Positions 55,433-64,000 of a stretch of 64,000 nucleotides of DNA are shown piece after piece. The notes beneath the pieces are model-generated. The model made no database searches and was not told the origin of the DNA. It was given only the letters and a program-made list of their open reading frames with translations. The DNA is from Echinarachnius parma (lineage: Eukaryota; Echinodermata; Echinoidea; Clypeasteroida; Echinarachniidae): the NCBI GenBank assembly GCA_037951105.1, contig JBAMJV010002038.1, positions 1-64,000 of the forward strand. The letters run 5' to 3'. Both the position numbers and the translations under genes were made by a program. Each line of letters opens with the position of its first letter. Position 1 is the first letter of the stretch.

Positions 55433-56755
55433 TGATTTATCTCTCCATCATTCTTTACGATTATTCTTTACGTAAAGATAGTGATACTTTTTATTATATC
55501 TAATCACTAATGTAAAGGAGAAAGGCGATGTACGGCTTAAATTCCATAAAAATTCGAGGTATAAACACTATAATTTTCCCCCAAATAATATGATTTTAAT
55601 TCATTTTTTTTTTATAAATAGGCCATCAGAAAATCTCGCTCAGGACTAGACTTATAGGGTTACAATTAAATTAATTATCTGAAAGCATTTTTATGTATTC
55701 GCAATGTATTCCCTATTGCACTCAGATCAGAAGGGGTTAGGCCTAATTTAGACCCTCAACAATATGAGATACAACATAAACGTCTTTAGCTCATTCTAGG
55801 AAAAGTAAATTTGCATAATAATCCCAGCAAAATATCAAGTTTTATAAACAAATCAGACAGCTAGAGAAAAAACTCATCATTGTCGGAATTTATAGGATTT
55901 TTAATGTTTTTAACTAATTGTTATTAAATAGCGCCCTCATATGATGACCTTTTGAAATTCTACTTATTGTAAACTGAAGAACCCCCCTATCTTTACATAT
56001 GTGCCAAATATGAGAGTGATTGGCACTCAAATAAAGAAACTAAAGAGGAACCAATATGTACCCACTTGTGACCTAGATAACATGGCCATTATATGCCTCA
56101 AAATTGCATATGACGCATGGTTATTACGTAATCAAAAACGTCCCTTTTGTAGATTATATTCAAAGAATAATCCCGTTTCTGATTTGAATACACTCTCACT
56201 AGTATACACCATAAGTTTAAGCTCACTGCCATCATTTTCACGGTGAAAAAACCAAACTATATTAATTAACATTGTTTTTTTAACTGTTTTGTTCACGGAA
56301 ATTCCCGTGATTTTCATATGCAAATTTGATGACGTCATAATTATATGAAGCCAATCAACTATGACACCGAAAATTTGTCCGTACCATATGCTCGTATGGA
56401 CATGGGTATCAGCAAAGTTTAGTGGATAAAGACTTAGTCATTATTAAATGAGAGCATTTAATGCAATCTCAATTTTCACCCACCCTGAGAAATGAAGCAA
56501 AACATGAAAAAGTGCTATTTTTACATACCTCTACAAAAATAGTAAAAAAACATAGTATAAATGAGTTTTTTTCTTGTTAACATTTTGTTTCTAACATTGG
56601 ACATATCAATGGACAAAATGACACCAAAGTCGGAGGATCATAGGGGGGGTCACCGGTAGGCCCCTCTGGCCCACAGACTTTATGCATCTCCTTTGCAGGC
56701 ACTGCAAAAGTCAGTAAAAAGTCAGTAATCATGAACCTTTATGATACTAAACTAG

Positions 56756-57182
56756 TGTGACCGGCTAGAACAAAATCCACCACTTGTCGGTAATTACGTG
56801 TTGCAGTTATGGGCTTCCAAATATGAGAATTGGTCCCAGGGGCAAAAATGAACATTGTGACATAACTAGCAACACAAGCTATTGCTCTTTATATTGCCAA
56901 ATAATTGAACTTGGAATATTTATGTGCAAAGTTATGAACGATTTTGTAAAACAATACTGCATGGTATTAATAGATATGATTGTCATATTTGAAGCGTCGA
57001 TATCTCAGTTTCAACTAAACACATTATGAGATATAAAAATTATAATAACTCGGCTAAATATTATCCAAGTTTATTGAAATAGGTATCAAATTAAAGCTGA
57101 TGAATCACCCTTCGAAAGGGTATATAATCTCAAATTTGATTTTCGCCAACAAAAGTGGTGGATTATGTTGTAGCCGGTGACA
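56756..57182. mobile_element. MITE with 33-bp inverted ends (427 bp)
   Basis: The left end TGTGACCGGCTAGAACAAAA-TCCACCACTT and right end AAGTGGTGGA-TTATGTTGTAGCCGGTGACA are imperfect inverses. There is no coding sequence. Confidence 0.72.
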
Positions 57183-57284
57183 TTTGAAAGTACACAGGGA
57201 TACTTGTCTTAATTTATGATGCATAAACAAACACTTACTTTGTACTCTACGTCTGTGGCCCATTTCTTTGTTAAATCTGCCATG

Positions 57285-57292
57285 GATTATTA

Positions 57293-57369
<77 letters not shown>

Positions 57370-57412
57370 GTTATTATTATTCATATTATTATTATTCTAT
57401 TATTATTATTAT
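57285..57412. repeat. (TTA)n microsatellite
   Basis: About 40 TTA units with occasional TTG and TCA interruptions. Confidence 0.9.
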
Positions 57413-57518
57413 CATTATGTGTTGGCATGTCATTTCGATATGATTAATTTAAAATCTAAGAAGTTAGCACTTGATACCGTATGGTGTATAGAAATTATTA
57501 ATCAATTAATACAACATA

Positions 57519-57953
57519 TGTGACCTCACACCACAAAACGACCGTTATGTCGCTGAGATAGTTTCTCTGTAATTAGCTGAAATAGTCAAATTTGGTTTAA
57601 AATATGAAATTCAGGATTTTTGTATTTCTTGAATGAAGGTATCTTAATCTGCCTTCTGTGAAGTTTTGATTGTCAGAAATCATGTTAAAATTAGTTTTCT
57701 CATCGAATACAAATCAACAGATATACAGCGCTTGAATGGACACCAATATTTGAAGTGGGCCGTTTCTCCTTTGTTTTAAAACTGCTTCAGCCATTTTCCA
57801 AATCTTTGGTGCTAATTTTCAGAGGGTTCGCCTTGTCTGAATATGACAAGTTATATACCATTTTAAAGGTGATGAATTCTACTGTAATGTCATGTGAAAA
57901 TCAGCATAATAATTTTCCCCGACTTAATGGTCGTTTTGTGGTGTAAGGTCACA
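57519..57953. mobile_element. TA-flanked MITE with about 30-bp inverted ends (435 bp)
   Basis: TA at 57517-57518 and 57954-57955. The ends TGTGACCTCACACCACAAAA and TTTTGTGGTGTAAGGTCACA are inverses, continued by CGACCGTTATGTCG and CGACTTAATGGTCG. TA target and TIR suggest a Tc1/mariner-type mobiliser. Confidence 0.8.
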
Positions 57954-57955
57954 TA

Positions 57956-58550
57956 TTGCTATTAAAGTCGCATCCACACTTGCATGATTAAGAATTAAAG
58001 GGGACCACCAGGAAAAGAAAAACACATAATTATATGTTTTGGTACCATTTTGTGATATCAAATAGATACCCAACATTTTGCAAATGGTTGTGTAATTCAT
58101 AAACAAAGTAATTAATTACCACGACCTACGAAACCACTATTATTTCCTGGTTCCGTACGGGCTAAACATCTGCGAGTGTGCCAAGGCTATTCACGCGTAC
58201 GTTTGGAGACAATAGAATCCCGGACGATTTGTTCGCTCTGGACAAAGTAGTCTTCGTATGCAGACCCATGGACGCATACTTTAGAATGATGATGCGTTTT
58301 CCAATTATATATTTTTGTTCTGAAAACATATTTTTGTGAACTTGTTGATGGAATGGACTTCTAAAAATCTTACCTTTCATTTATAAGAATATTACTTTTT
58401 GGGTGGTGGTACCCTTTAATACACATTTAATACACATTTGTTCAAAATGAAACTCATTGTGCTCTCATTGTGCTACTTAATATTTTTGTTTAATCTAATC
58501 CCAATATCACAGACGTTTACAGACTGACCAAGTATTCACACTAATACATT
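57956..58550. other. Unannotated spacer
   Basis: It contains short AT-rich frames only. A GGACCACCAGGAAAAG near 58001 does not belong to a family I know. Confidence 0.35.
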
Positions 58551-58552
58551 AG

Positions 58553-58747
58553 GGTGCAATTAGGATGCAAAACGCTGCTACAATAGCAGAACCCTTAAAG
58601 GTGCAATTCTGCGCCCCAAAATGGGGTATTTGCACCCCAAGGGTTCATTATGGTGTGCACCCCAGGGTGCAGACCCTTCTTTTGTGTGCAACATGGCACA
58701 CTAAAAGATGCTGTTATTGTAGCAGCGTTTTGCACCATGTTTAACCT
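58553..58747. mobile_element. Foldback MITE, about 195 bp
   Basis: GCAAAACGCTGCTACAATAG near 58568 and its inverse CTATTGTAGCAGCGTTTTGC (one difference) near 58712 form a long hairpin. The loop has repeated GCACCCCAAGGGT-like words. Target duplication is not clear. Confidence 0.6.
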
Positions 58748-59149
58748 TCATTTCTGTGTATGTTATTAATGTGACCTGTCTCCACAAAACCCTGATAAAG
58801 TCGCAATATTTATATTTTCGATTTTGTATTTGAATTCTCCAAATCTAAGCTTTCCGTTGACATGGTTGCTGTACCGTATAACGCATTGTACTTCGGTGAT
58901 AAGAACCTTATTTAAAAAAGGTTAAGAAATTCAGCAATGACATTATATTCAGTGAATCGCCTTTTCTCCGCTTTACATTCGACACATTTATAAGGGTTGC
59001 ATGGCAACAGATCACATATAATATTCATAATTCTACTGAGGCGTAATCGACAATTAACAATAATTATATAATACCATAATATAATAATAGTAATATAACA
59101 ATTAGCAATAATACAATCACGTACATAAAATACTATTCCTGTCTTTTTG

Positions 59150-59195
59150 CCACTGAAGAAAATTCTGCTAGGATCAAAAATGTAGGCCCTATATT
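59150..59195 (+). pseudogene. Relic of a Penelope-like repeat with decayed hammerhead core
   Basis: CACTGAAGAAAATTCTGCTA and GGATCAAAAATGTAGG align with the CTGACGAAGATTCTGCTAGG-ATCGAAAGCTAGG block of the Penelope-like element at 18277-18310. The catalytic GAAA has become AAAA. Confidence 0.5.
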
Positions 59196-59731
59196 GACCC
59201 TCAAAAAATAATATTCAGTAAAATACAAAATTATACATAAAATGACACATTTGTGCTTCTTCCGATTACTACACGAAAATAAAGCCTAAAACTCGTGAGT
59301 CTAATAACTCAGAACTTTACATTTTACGTTTAAACATAATATTATATTTGTGGATAAGTTAAGTTAATGTAGAATAGTGTTTGCCGCATTAAAAAAGAAA
59401 TAACGTTAAAACAGAAATACGTATATTTACATTATAAACAAATGAATGCTATAATATTGTATATAACCTTACAATTAGTCAATATCAAAAATACTGTTAC
59501 AATCACAATTGGGAAAAAGAAAATAAATAAATGTATAACTATAACACAACCACGAATGTTTGATTTCTTCTGCAGCAATTTACACATGCAGATGGTGTTC
59601 AAAACACAATAAATGTCATTAGGATAAATATGCATTTCATAATTATAATACTCATATAAGTAATTACGTTCACATTTTGAAATGTCAAGTTATACATGTA
59701 GTAGAATATTATACAGTAATAACATCATATC
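59196..59731. other. Unannotated AT-rich spacer
   Basis: No gene or repeat family recognised. Confidence 0.4.
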
Positions 59732-59735
59732 TTAA

Positions 59736-60242
59736 AGGGGTAGTACAGTTTTGGTAAGGCTGAAGTTTAGTAACCAAAACCTGCACAGTAACATTACAAA
59801 CTAATAGTTATAACTCCTACATGCTCGAAAGGTATACAAACTTACAAACGACTAAATAAAAAGCCTGCTATCATTCAAAAATAGTCACAAGAGGGCACTT
59901 AATAAAAGGGCATTGGATTCAACCATTTTTCATACAAAATTATGCATGTGATGTTTCGTTGAAATAATGCTTCAATAGAGAGATCATCAACAACTATTTA
60001 AAAACCGCTTTTGAAATTTTTTGAAAAAGTGTAAGCATTTTTTTTTTTTTTTTTAATCATCAAATAAATTTAGGGCCAAAAATGTATTACGATCGGATAT
60101 ATTTATTGATATTTTTGCCATTTCTAAACCGATTTTGACCCAATAAAGTTTATTCTGCCATTAAAAGTGCATGTTCTTTAAAATTCGACACAAACAAAAT
60201 TGTGTTGTGCAGCGCCCTCTCTACCAAAACTGAACTACCCCT
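59736..60242 (+). mobile_element. TTAA-flanked MITE, family 1, full copy (507 bp)
   Basis: TTAA at 59732-59735 and 60243-60246. The ends AGGGGTAGTACAGTTTTGGT and ACCAAAACTGAACTACCCCT are inverted with one difference. It shares all internal landmarks with 51827-52361. Confidence 0.87.
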
Positions 60243-60583
60243 TTAACGGTGCTGACGAGAAAATATGTACAAGCATAAGAATGCTAAGTATGCATGTACA
60301 GCTGGTACATTCAAATATACGTGCTCAATTTAATACGATTAGAAAAATGTGCATGTCTTTTATTTAGTAAGCTTTTTATTGTAAAGGCTGTGTAACACAT
60401 TTGCAGGGATTTGAAAACACCGCGTATCTTTCTCAAACTTGAACCCTTACTTCTTCAATAAACGAATTTAATATTTTTCAGTTTTACTTCGGAAAAACAT
60501 ATGGCTTGAGGTAACTCAGCGGTTCAGCCTCTGGATAATTCGGCCCTTGATTATTCGATACGACATACGCTGGTTATAGTGGA

Positions 60584-62005
60584 GTACCTTATGAGCAAAA
60601 AATGAAGGAATCGTGACACGGTGGACAAAATCCTAATTTTTTCAGCAAAGCTTCGTCTTGATGTAAGAATTAAGAAAAGTGGTTTCTACAAAAAATCTGA
60701 TGACGGGATCATGTTCAAAATGGCGGCCATCTTGGATTTCCAAGTTAATACACGGTTTAATCCCGCCCAAAATAATATAAAGCGTGTATGAATTTGTTTT
60801 TAACGGTTCTTGGCAGTATGTTACATAATAAAATACATACCTAAACATTAACAACATCGCACTTCCGAAAAGCTGATTTTTATTAAAAATGGCCGCCATT
60901 ATCTTCAAATTGACATAATTCTGTTATTATACATCCCACAGAATGATGTAATTTTGATGTCTACCCCCACATTTTGTAGGTCAAGCAGTTCATTGAGAAT
61001 AGTGATAGCGCAATTCAGTAATTAGAAGCCACAAAAATCCAAGATGGTGTCCAAAATGGCCGCCATTTTCTCAAAAGTGCCATTATTCTGTTATTACACA
61101 TCACACAATTGTAAGTTTGTGTCTACCCCACGTGTTGAGGGTTAAGCAGTTCGATCATCGCGGCTTAGCCCATTAGTAGAATGTGCTACCAAAGGAGCAA
61201 GCAGACTTCAGACCCAAAATGAGTTGTTCCGATCAAGTCTATAGTACTCAATACCTTCATCGAGGCTGGACCAGATAGTGTAGCATGTGGTACATGACTG
61301 TCCTCTCCAATGTTTTCCTGATGGTTTTGAGGGGATTCATCAGACAACAGATGCTGCTCTGAACTGGCTGATAAATTGGCGGCCATTTTAGACGCCATCT
61401 TGGATTTTGTTAGCTTCTTATTACTGAATTGCATGTTCGCTATTCGCAATAAACTGCTTGACCCTCAAAATATGGGGGTAGACACAAAAATGACAACTGT
61501 GTGATGTGTAATAACAGAATTATGGCACTTTTGAGAAAATGGCGGCCATTTTAGACACCATCTTGGATTTGTGTGGCTTCTTATTACTGAATTGCGCTAT
61601 CACTATTGTCAATGAACTGCTTGACCCACAAAAATGGGGGTAGACATCCAAATTACATATGTGGATGTATAATAACCGAATTATGGCACTTTGAAAATAA
61701 TGGCGGCCATTTTGAATAAAAATCAGCTTTTCGGAAGTGCGATGTTCTTAATTTTTAGGTATGTATTTTATGATGTTACATACTGCCAGAAGCCGTTAAA
61801 AACAAATTCATACACGATTTATATTATTTTGGGTGGATATATTATTATTTTGGGTGGATAAATCCAAGATGGCCGCCATTTTGAACATGATCCCGTCATC
61901 AGATTTTTTGTAGCAACCACTTTTCTTAATTCTTACATCAAGACGAAGCTTTGCTGAAAAAATTTGGATTTTGTCCACCGTGTCACGATTTTCCCTCTAA
62001 GGTAC
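60584..62005. mobile_element. Palindromic long-TIR element with ATGGCGGCCAT motifs (1,422 bp)
   Basis: The ends GTACCTTA and TAAGGTAC are inverted, followed by ATCGTGACACGGTGGACAAA in both arms. The arms (about 60584-61170 and 61430-62005) are inverted copies almost to the centre. CCAAGATGG / AAAATGGCGGCCAT motifs recur near 60717, 60887, 61041, 61377, 61540, 61700 and 61866. The 88-codon minus frame at 61186-61449 spans the loop and looks like a chance frame. It is a non-autonomous foldback-type transposon. Confidence 0.78.
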
Positions 62006-62436
62006 TAGGAACGAGTTGAGGTCGTAGCTAGAGCGGCGTTATAATTGTTCTCTATTGTTTCGATCGTTACACTTTTTCGCCGATCACGCGGCGCTCCCAC
62101 TGCCGCGACCAAAGCAAATTAGCAACGCAGTGAGCAATGAATGGGAAGATTATCTCACATGCGTCAAAAGATAACCTTCCATTAATGAACAGACAATAGC
62201 TCGCTGAACAAAAGTTCAGGTCGTAGGAGTTCTGGGTTCGCTTTGAACACGTCCAAACGAGCATAGCACTTCCACGATCTGACCTTTTGTTCAGGGGGTA
62301 TTGTCTGTCCATGCATGTGGGGTTATCTTTTAACACAAGTGTCATAATCTACCCATTCATTCCCCAGTTGAAAAAATAAATTTTTGCAGATCTATCCCAG
62401 AGCTTTTGATCAGTACAGCTAGTGGACGCTATACAT
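62006..62436. other. Unannotated spacer
   Basis: It includes a CG-richer patch (GATCACGCGGCGCTCCCACT near 62083) but no recognisable gene. Confidence 0.35.
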
Positions 62437-62769
62437 TAAGAGCCTTTTCACATTGGCGAAAATGCGTGATTTCAACCATGATATTGTTTTTTTTCACTCC
62501 AATCACTAATGGGAATCACGAATTGCGGAACTCAAATCATGGTCCAGAGGTGTTTTCAAATCATGATTCACTCAAATCACAGTGCGAATCGGTAGTGTAG
62601 TGTAGTGTAGTACTAGTACCCTCCTTGTTTGATTGACAGGTACGTCTCCAGAAATTGTGATTGTAATCACAGTTTTTTGTTCGTTGTGTGAAAGCAAGGC
62701 AATAGAATCACCGTGATTGTAAACATAACTCCAATCATGATTGCAATTACCAGTGTGAAAACGCTCATA
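62437..62769. mobile_element. MITE with TTTTCACA-type inverted ends (about 333 bp)
   Basis: AAGAGCCTTTTCACATTGG on the left and CCAGTGTGAAAACGCTCAT on the right are imperfect inverses. The interior is crowded with AATCATGATT and ATCACGATT palindromic words and a TGTAG short tandem. Edges are approximate. Confidence 0.6.
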
Positions 62770-62787
62770 GATCGCGAAGATTGGCAC

Positions 62788-63115
62788 GTAATAATAATAA
62801 TAATAATATCCAATTTTTATATAGCGCTTATCACGATTGAAAATCATCTCTAAGCGCTTTACAATTTTATTATTACCCCGGTCATAGGATACAATGCGAA
62901 CCAGCACACATTATGTGCACCATCTCCACTCCCTGGGGAGTATTCCTTCCAAGCGCTCAGTGGGCTCAAGAAGATCGTTCACATAAAGGCTTTCACCTCC
63001 TACCGGTCCCCATTTATACACCTGGGTAGAGAGCAGCAATAGTGGATGAATTGTCTTGCCGAAGGACAAACGCGGTGGGCAGGGTATCAACGGGCAGGGT
63101 ATCAACGCATCAACC
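62788..63115. repeat. SINE-like dispersed repeat with TAA tail
   Basis: It reads from a (TAA)n tract into TTTTTATATAGCGCTTATCA, AAGCGCTTTACA, TTATTACCCCGGTCATAGGA, ATTTATACACCTGGGTAGAG and GTCTTGCCGAAGGACAAACG. I recall this block order from many aquatic animal genomes. A GGGCAGGGTATCAAC repeat closes it. No Pol III boxes were verified. Confidence 0.55.
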
Positions 63116-63239
63116 ACCCATAGCTGAGGAATTTGGGTTTAGAAGGCAGACAAGGGTGTCATAACATTCTTCAACTGCCCCTAGCTAGTATAACCTGTCA
63201 TTGTGTTAAGGTTTACGTGAAATTATCATATAATGGTTA

Positions 63240-63540
63240 CAAACACATAGACACGGGAGTAGATCCCGGGGGGTGGGGGAGATATATACCTCTACTCTTT
63301 GGTGCGGGGGAATAGCTTGTACAAACACCCCCAGTTCCCCAAAACTAATTTGTTCTGAAATGCATAATAACAATAATAATGATAATAATAATAATAACAA
63401 TTATAGTAACAATATTAACCCTCCCCCTTGCTTCATCCCCCTCCACCCCACTTCTCAAAACAGATCTATGCCAAGAGCACGTATGGGCAGTGTGCTAATC
63501 GGAAACGCACTGTGTTCAACTGCAGGCGTTTGGAATCGCA
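63240..63540. other. Simple-sequence-rich spacer
   Basis: A G-run (63268-63280), an (AAT/AAC)n tract (63366-63415) and a C-rich tract precede the GCGTAG minisatellite. The segment CACTTCTCAAAACAGATCTA (63449-63468) inverts part of 3789-3806, so a piece of that G-run family may be here. Confidence 0.35.
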
Positions 63541-63715
63541 GATAGCGTAGCGAGAGCGTAGAGCAAGCTGCCTCGTTTCATTGTTCTGAGCTAGTGTTAC
63601 AGATACACGGAGCATGCGCAGTGAGTAAGTCGGGAACGAATTGCGAGCGTGGCGAAAGCGTAGTGAGAGCGAAGTAAGAGCGTAGTACGAGCGTGAACAA
63701 GCTACCTTTGTGTCA
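63540..63715. repeat. GAGCGTAGYGAGAGCG minisatellite
   Basis: Degenerate 10-14 bp units (AGCGTAGCGAGAGCGTAGAG; GCGAAAGCGTAGTGAGAGCG; AAGTAAGAGCGTAGTACGAG) occur in two clusters separated by about 60 bp that include GCATGCGCAGTGAG, an NRF1-like half site. Confidence 0.55.
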
Positions 63716-63915
63716 TCGCTCGATTTGTTGGCGCTTCAACTGCGCTTTGATCACAATGTTGGGAATTGTGTCTAAGTCCGAGAGCGCAGTAGAAGCGTAG
63801 TTCGGTGTGACGGCACCATTAACAGCGATTTTGAGAACATAAATAAATACTAAATTCGATTTCTCTCTTACCTGATCAAAAAGGGACACATACATTAAAC
63901 TGTAGAATGTGTCCG

Positions 63916-64000
63916 TTAAAGGGACTTAGTAACATTGTCCAAATCCTCAAAATAACATTTTAATTCTAGCGGTTCCCTCATACCTTGTTGTATTTGTATT
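63916..64000 (-). mobile_element. MITE family 2, inverted copy cut by the window edge
   Basis: TTAAAGGGACTTAGTAACAT and TCTAGCGGTTCCCTCATACC are the reverse complement of the right end of the copies at 1976-2363 and 48614-49000. Confidence 0.8.

Larger units (their letters stand above)
50484..56679. repeat. 6.2-kb structure bounded by 992-bp inverted arms
   Basis: The left arm (about 50484-51475) begins AGTCTGTGGGCCAGAGGGGC. The right arm (about 55688-56679) ends with its inverse, GCCCCTCTGGCCCACAGACT if one variant base is allowed. Homology runs along the arms with scattered differences and ends near the GAATACA(A/T)TGCG region. The centre holds a family 1 MITE, a GCCGC repeat and a dead LINE. 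It could be a long-TIR transposon disrupted by later insertions or two copies in inverted orientation. No target duplication was found. Confidence 0.75.

Noticed and set aside
57216..57443. Tyr-rich frame
   Set aside because: Translation of a (TTA)n microsatellite.
61186..61449. 88-residue frame in the palindromic element
   Set aside because: It runs through one arm and the loop, includes the ATGGCGGCC motifs as codons, and has no homologous feature I recognise.

Overview
The window is eukaryotic, probably a marine invertebrate. It is AT-rich with long introns or intergenic DNA, and it holds non-LTR, LTR and Penelope-type retroelements, TA- and TTAA-flanked MITEs, microsatellites and long homopolymers. 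Several repeat families look like ones I associate with sea urchins and other marine deuterostomes, such as the GCTCATCCGG repeat and the repeat with a CCCCGGTCA / CACCTGGGT block. That placement is recollection, not proof, and an echinoderm is only a best guess. No bacterial gene, CRISPR array, rRNA or tRNA was seen.

Almost everything recognisable is mobile or repetitive DNA. 1-5 kb: MITEs and a LINE tail. 5.0-13.85 kb: a Ty3/gypsy retrotransposon on the minus strand, with uninterrupted gag and pol joined by what looks like a complete -1 frameshift signal. 14.3-15.4 kb: a GCTCATCCGG repeat. 15.4-20.5 kb: an L1/Tx1-like LINE (minus), broken by a Penelope-like element with hammerhead-like cores and by a TTAA-flanked piggyBac-like element. 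21.2-34.7 kb: a second LINE (minus, CR1/L2/Jockey type) split by three insertions: a 2.4-kb long-inverted-repeat element, a 3.9-kb array of 460-bp units, and a third LINE on the plus strand.

35.5-36.2 kb is a DNA transposon with an 8-9 bp target duplication. 36.2-41.3 kb is the least repetitive stretch. It has three small MITEs, a CpG-rich promoter-like segment with an NRF1-type site, and two candidate minus-strand exons. 41.5-45.0 kb is a decayed LINE with a coiled-coil ORF1, followed by a minisatellite (45.1-45.95 kb). 46-64 kb is a mosaic of MITEs, an L1-like 3' fragment, a 6.2-kb inverted-repeat structure enclosing a dead LINE, several hairpin or foldback elements, and a palindromic element rich in ATGGCGGCCAT motifs.

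The genes do not form a pathway. The content reads as layered transposition, in which older LINEs served as targets for later insertions. The reading frames of the interrupted LINEs allow several insertion points to be fixed to a few bases.
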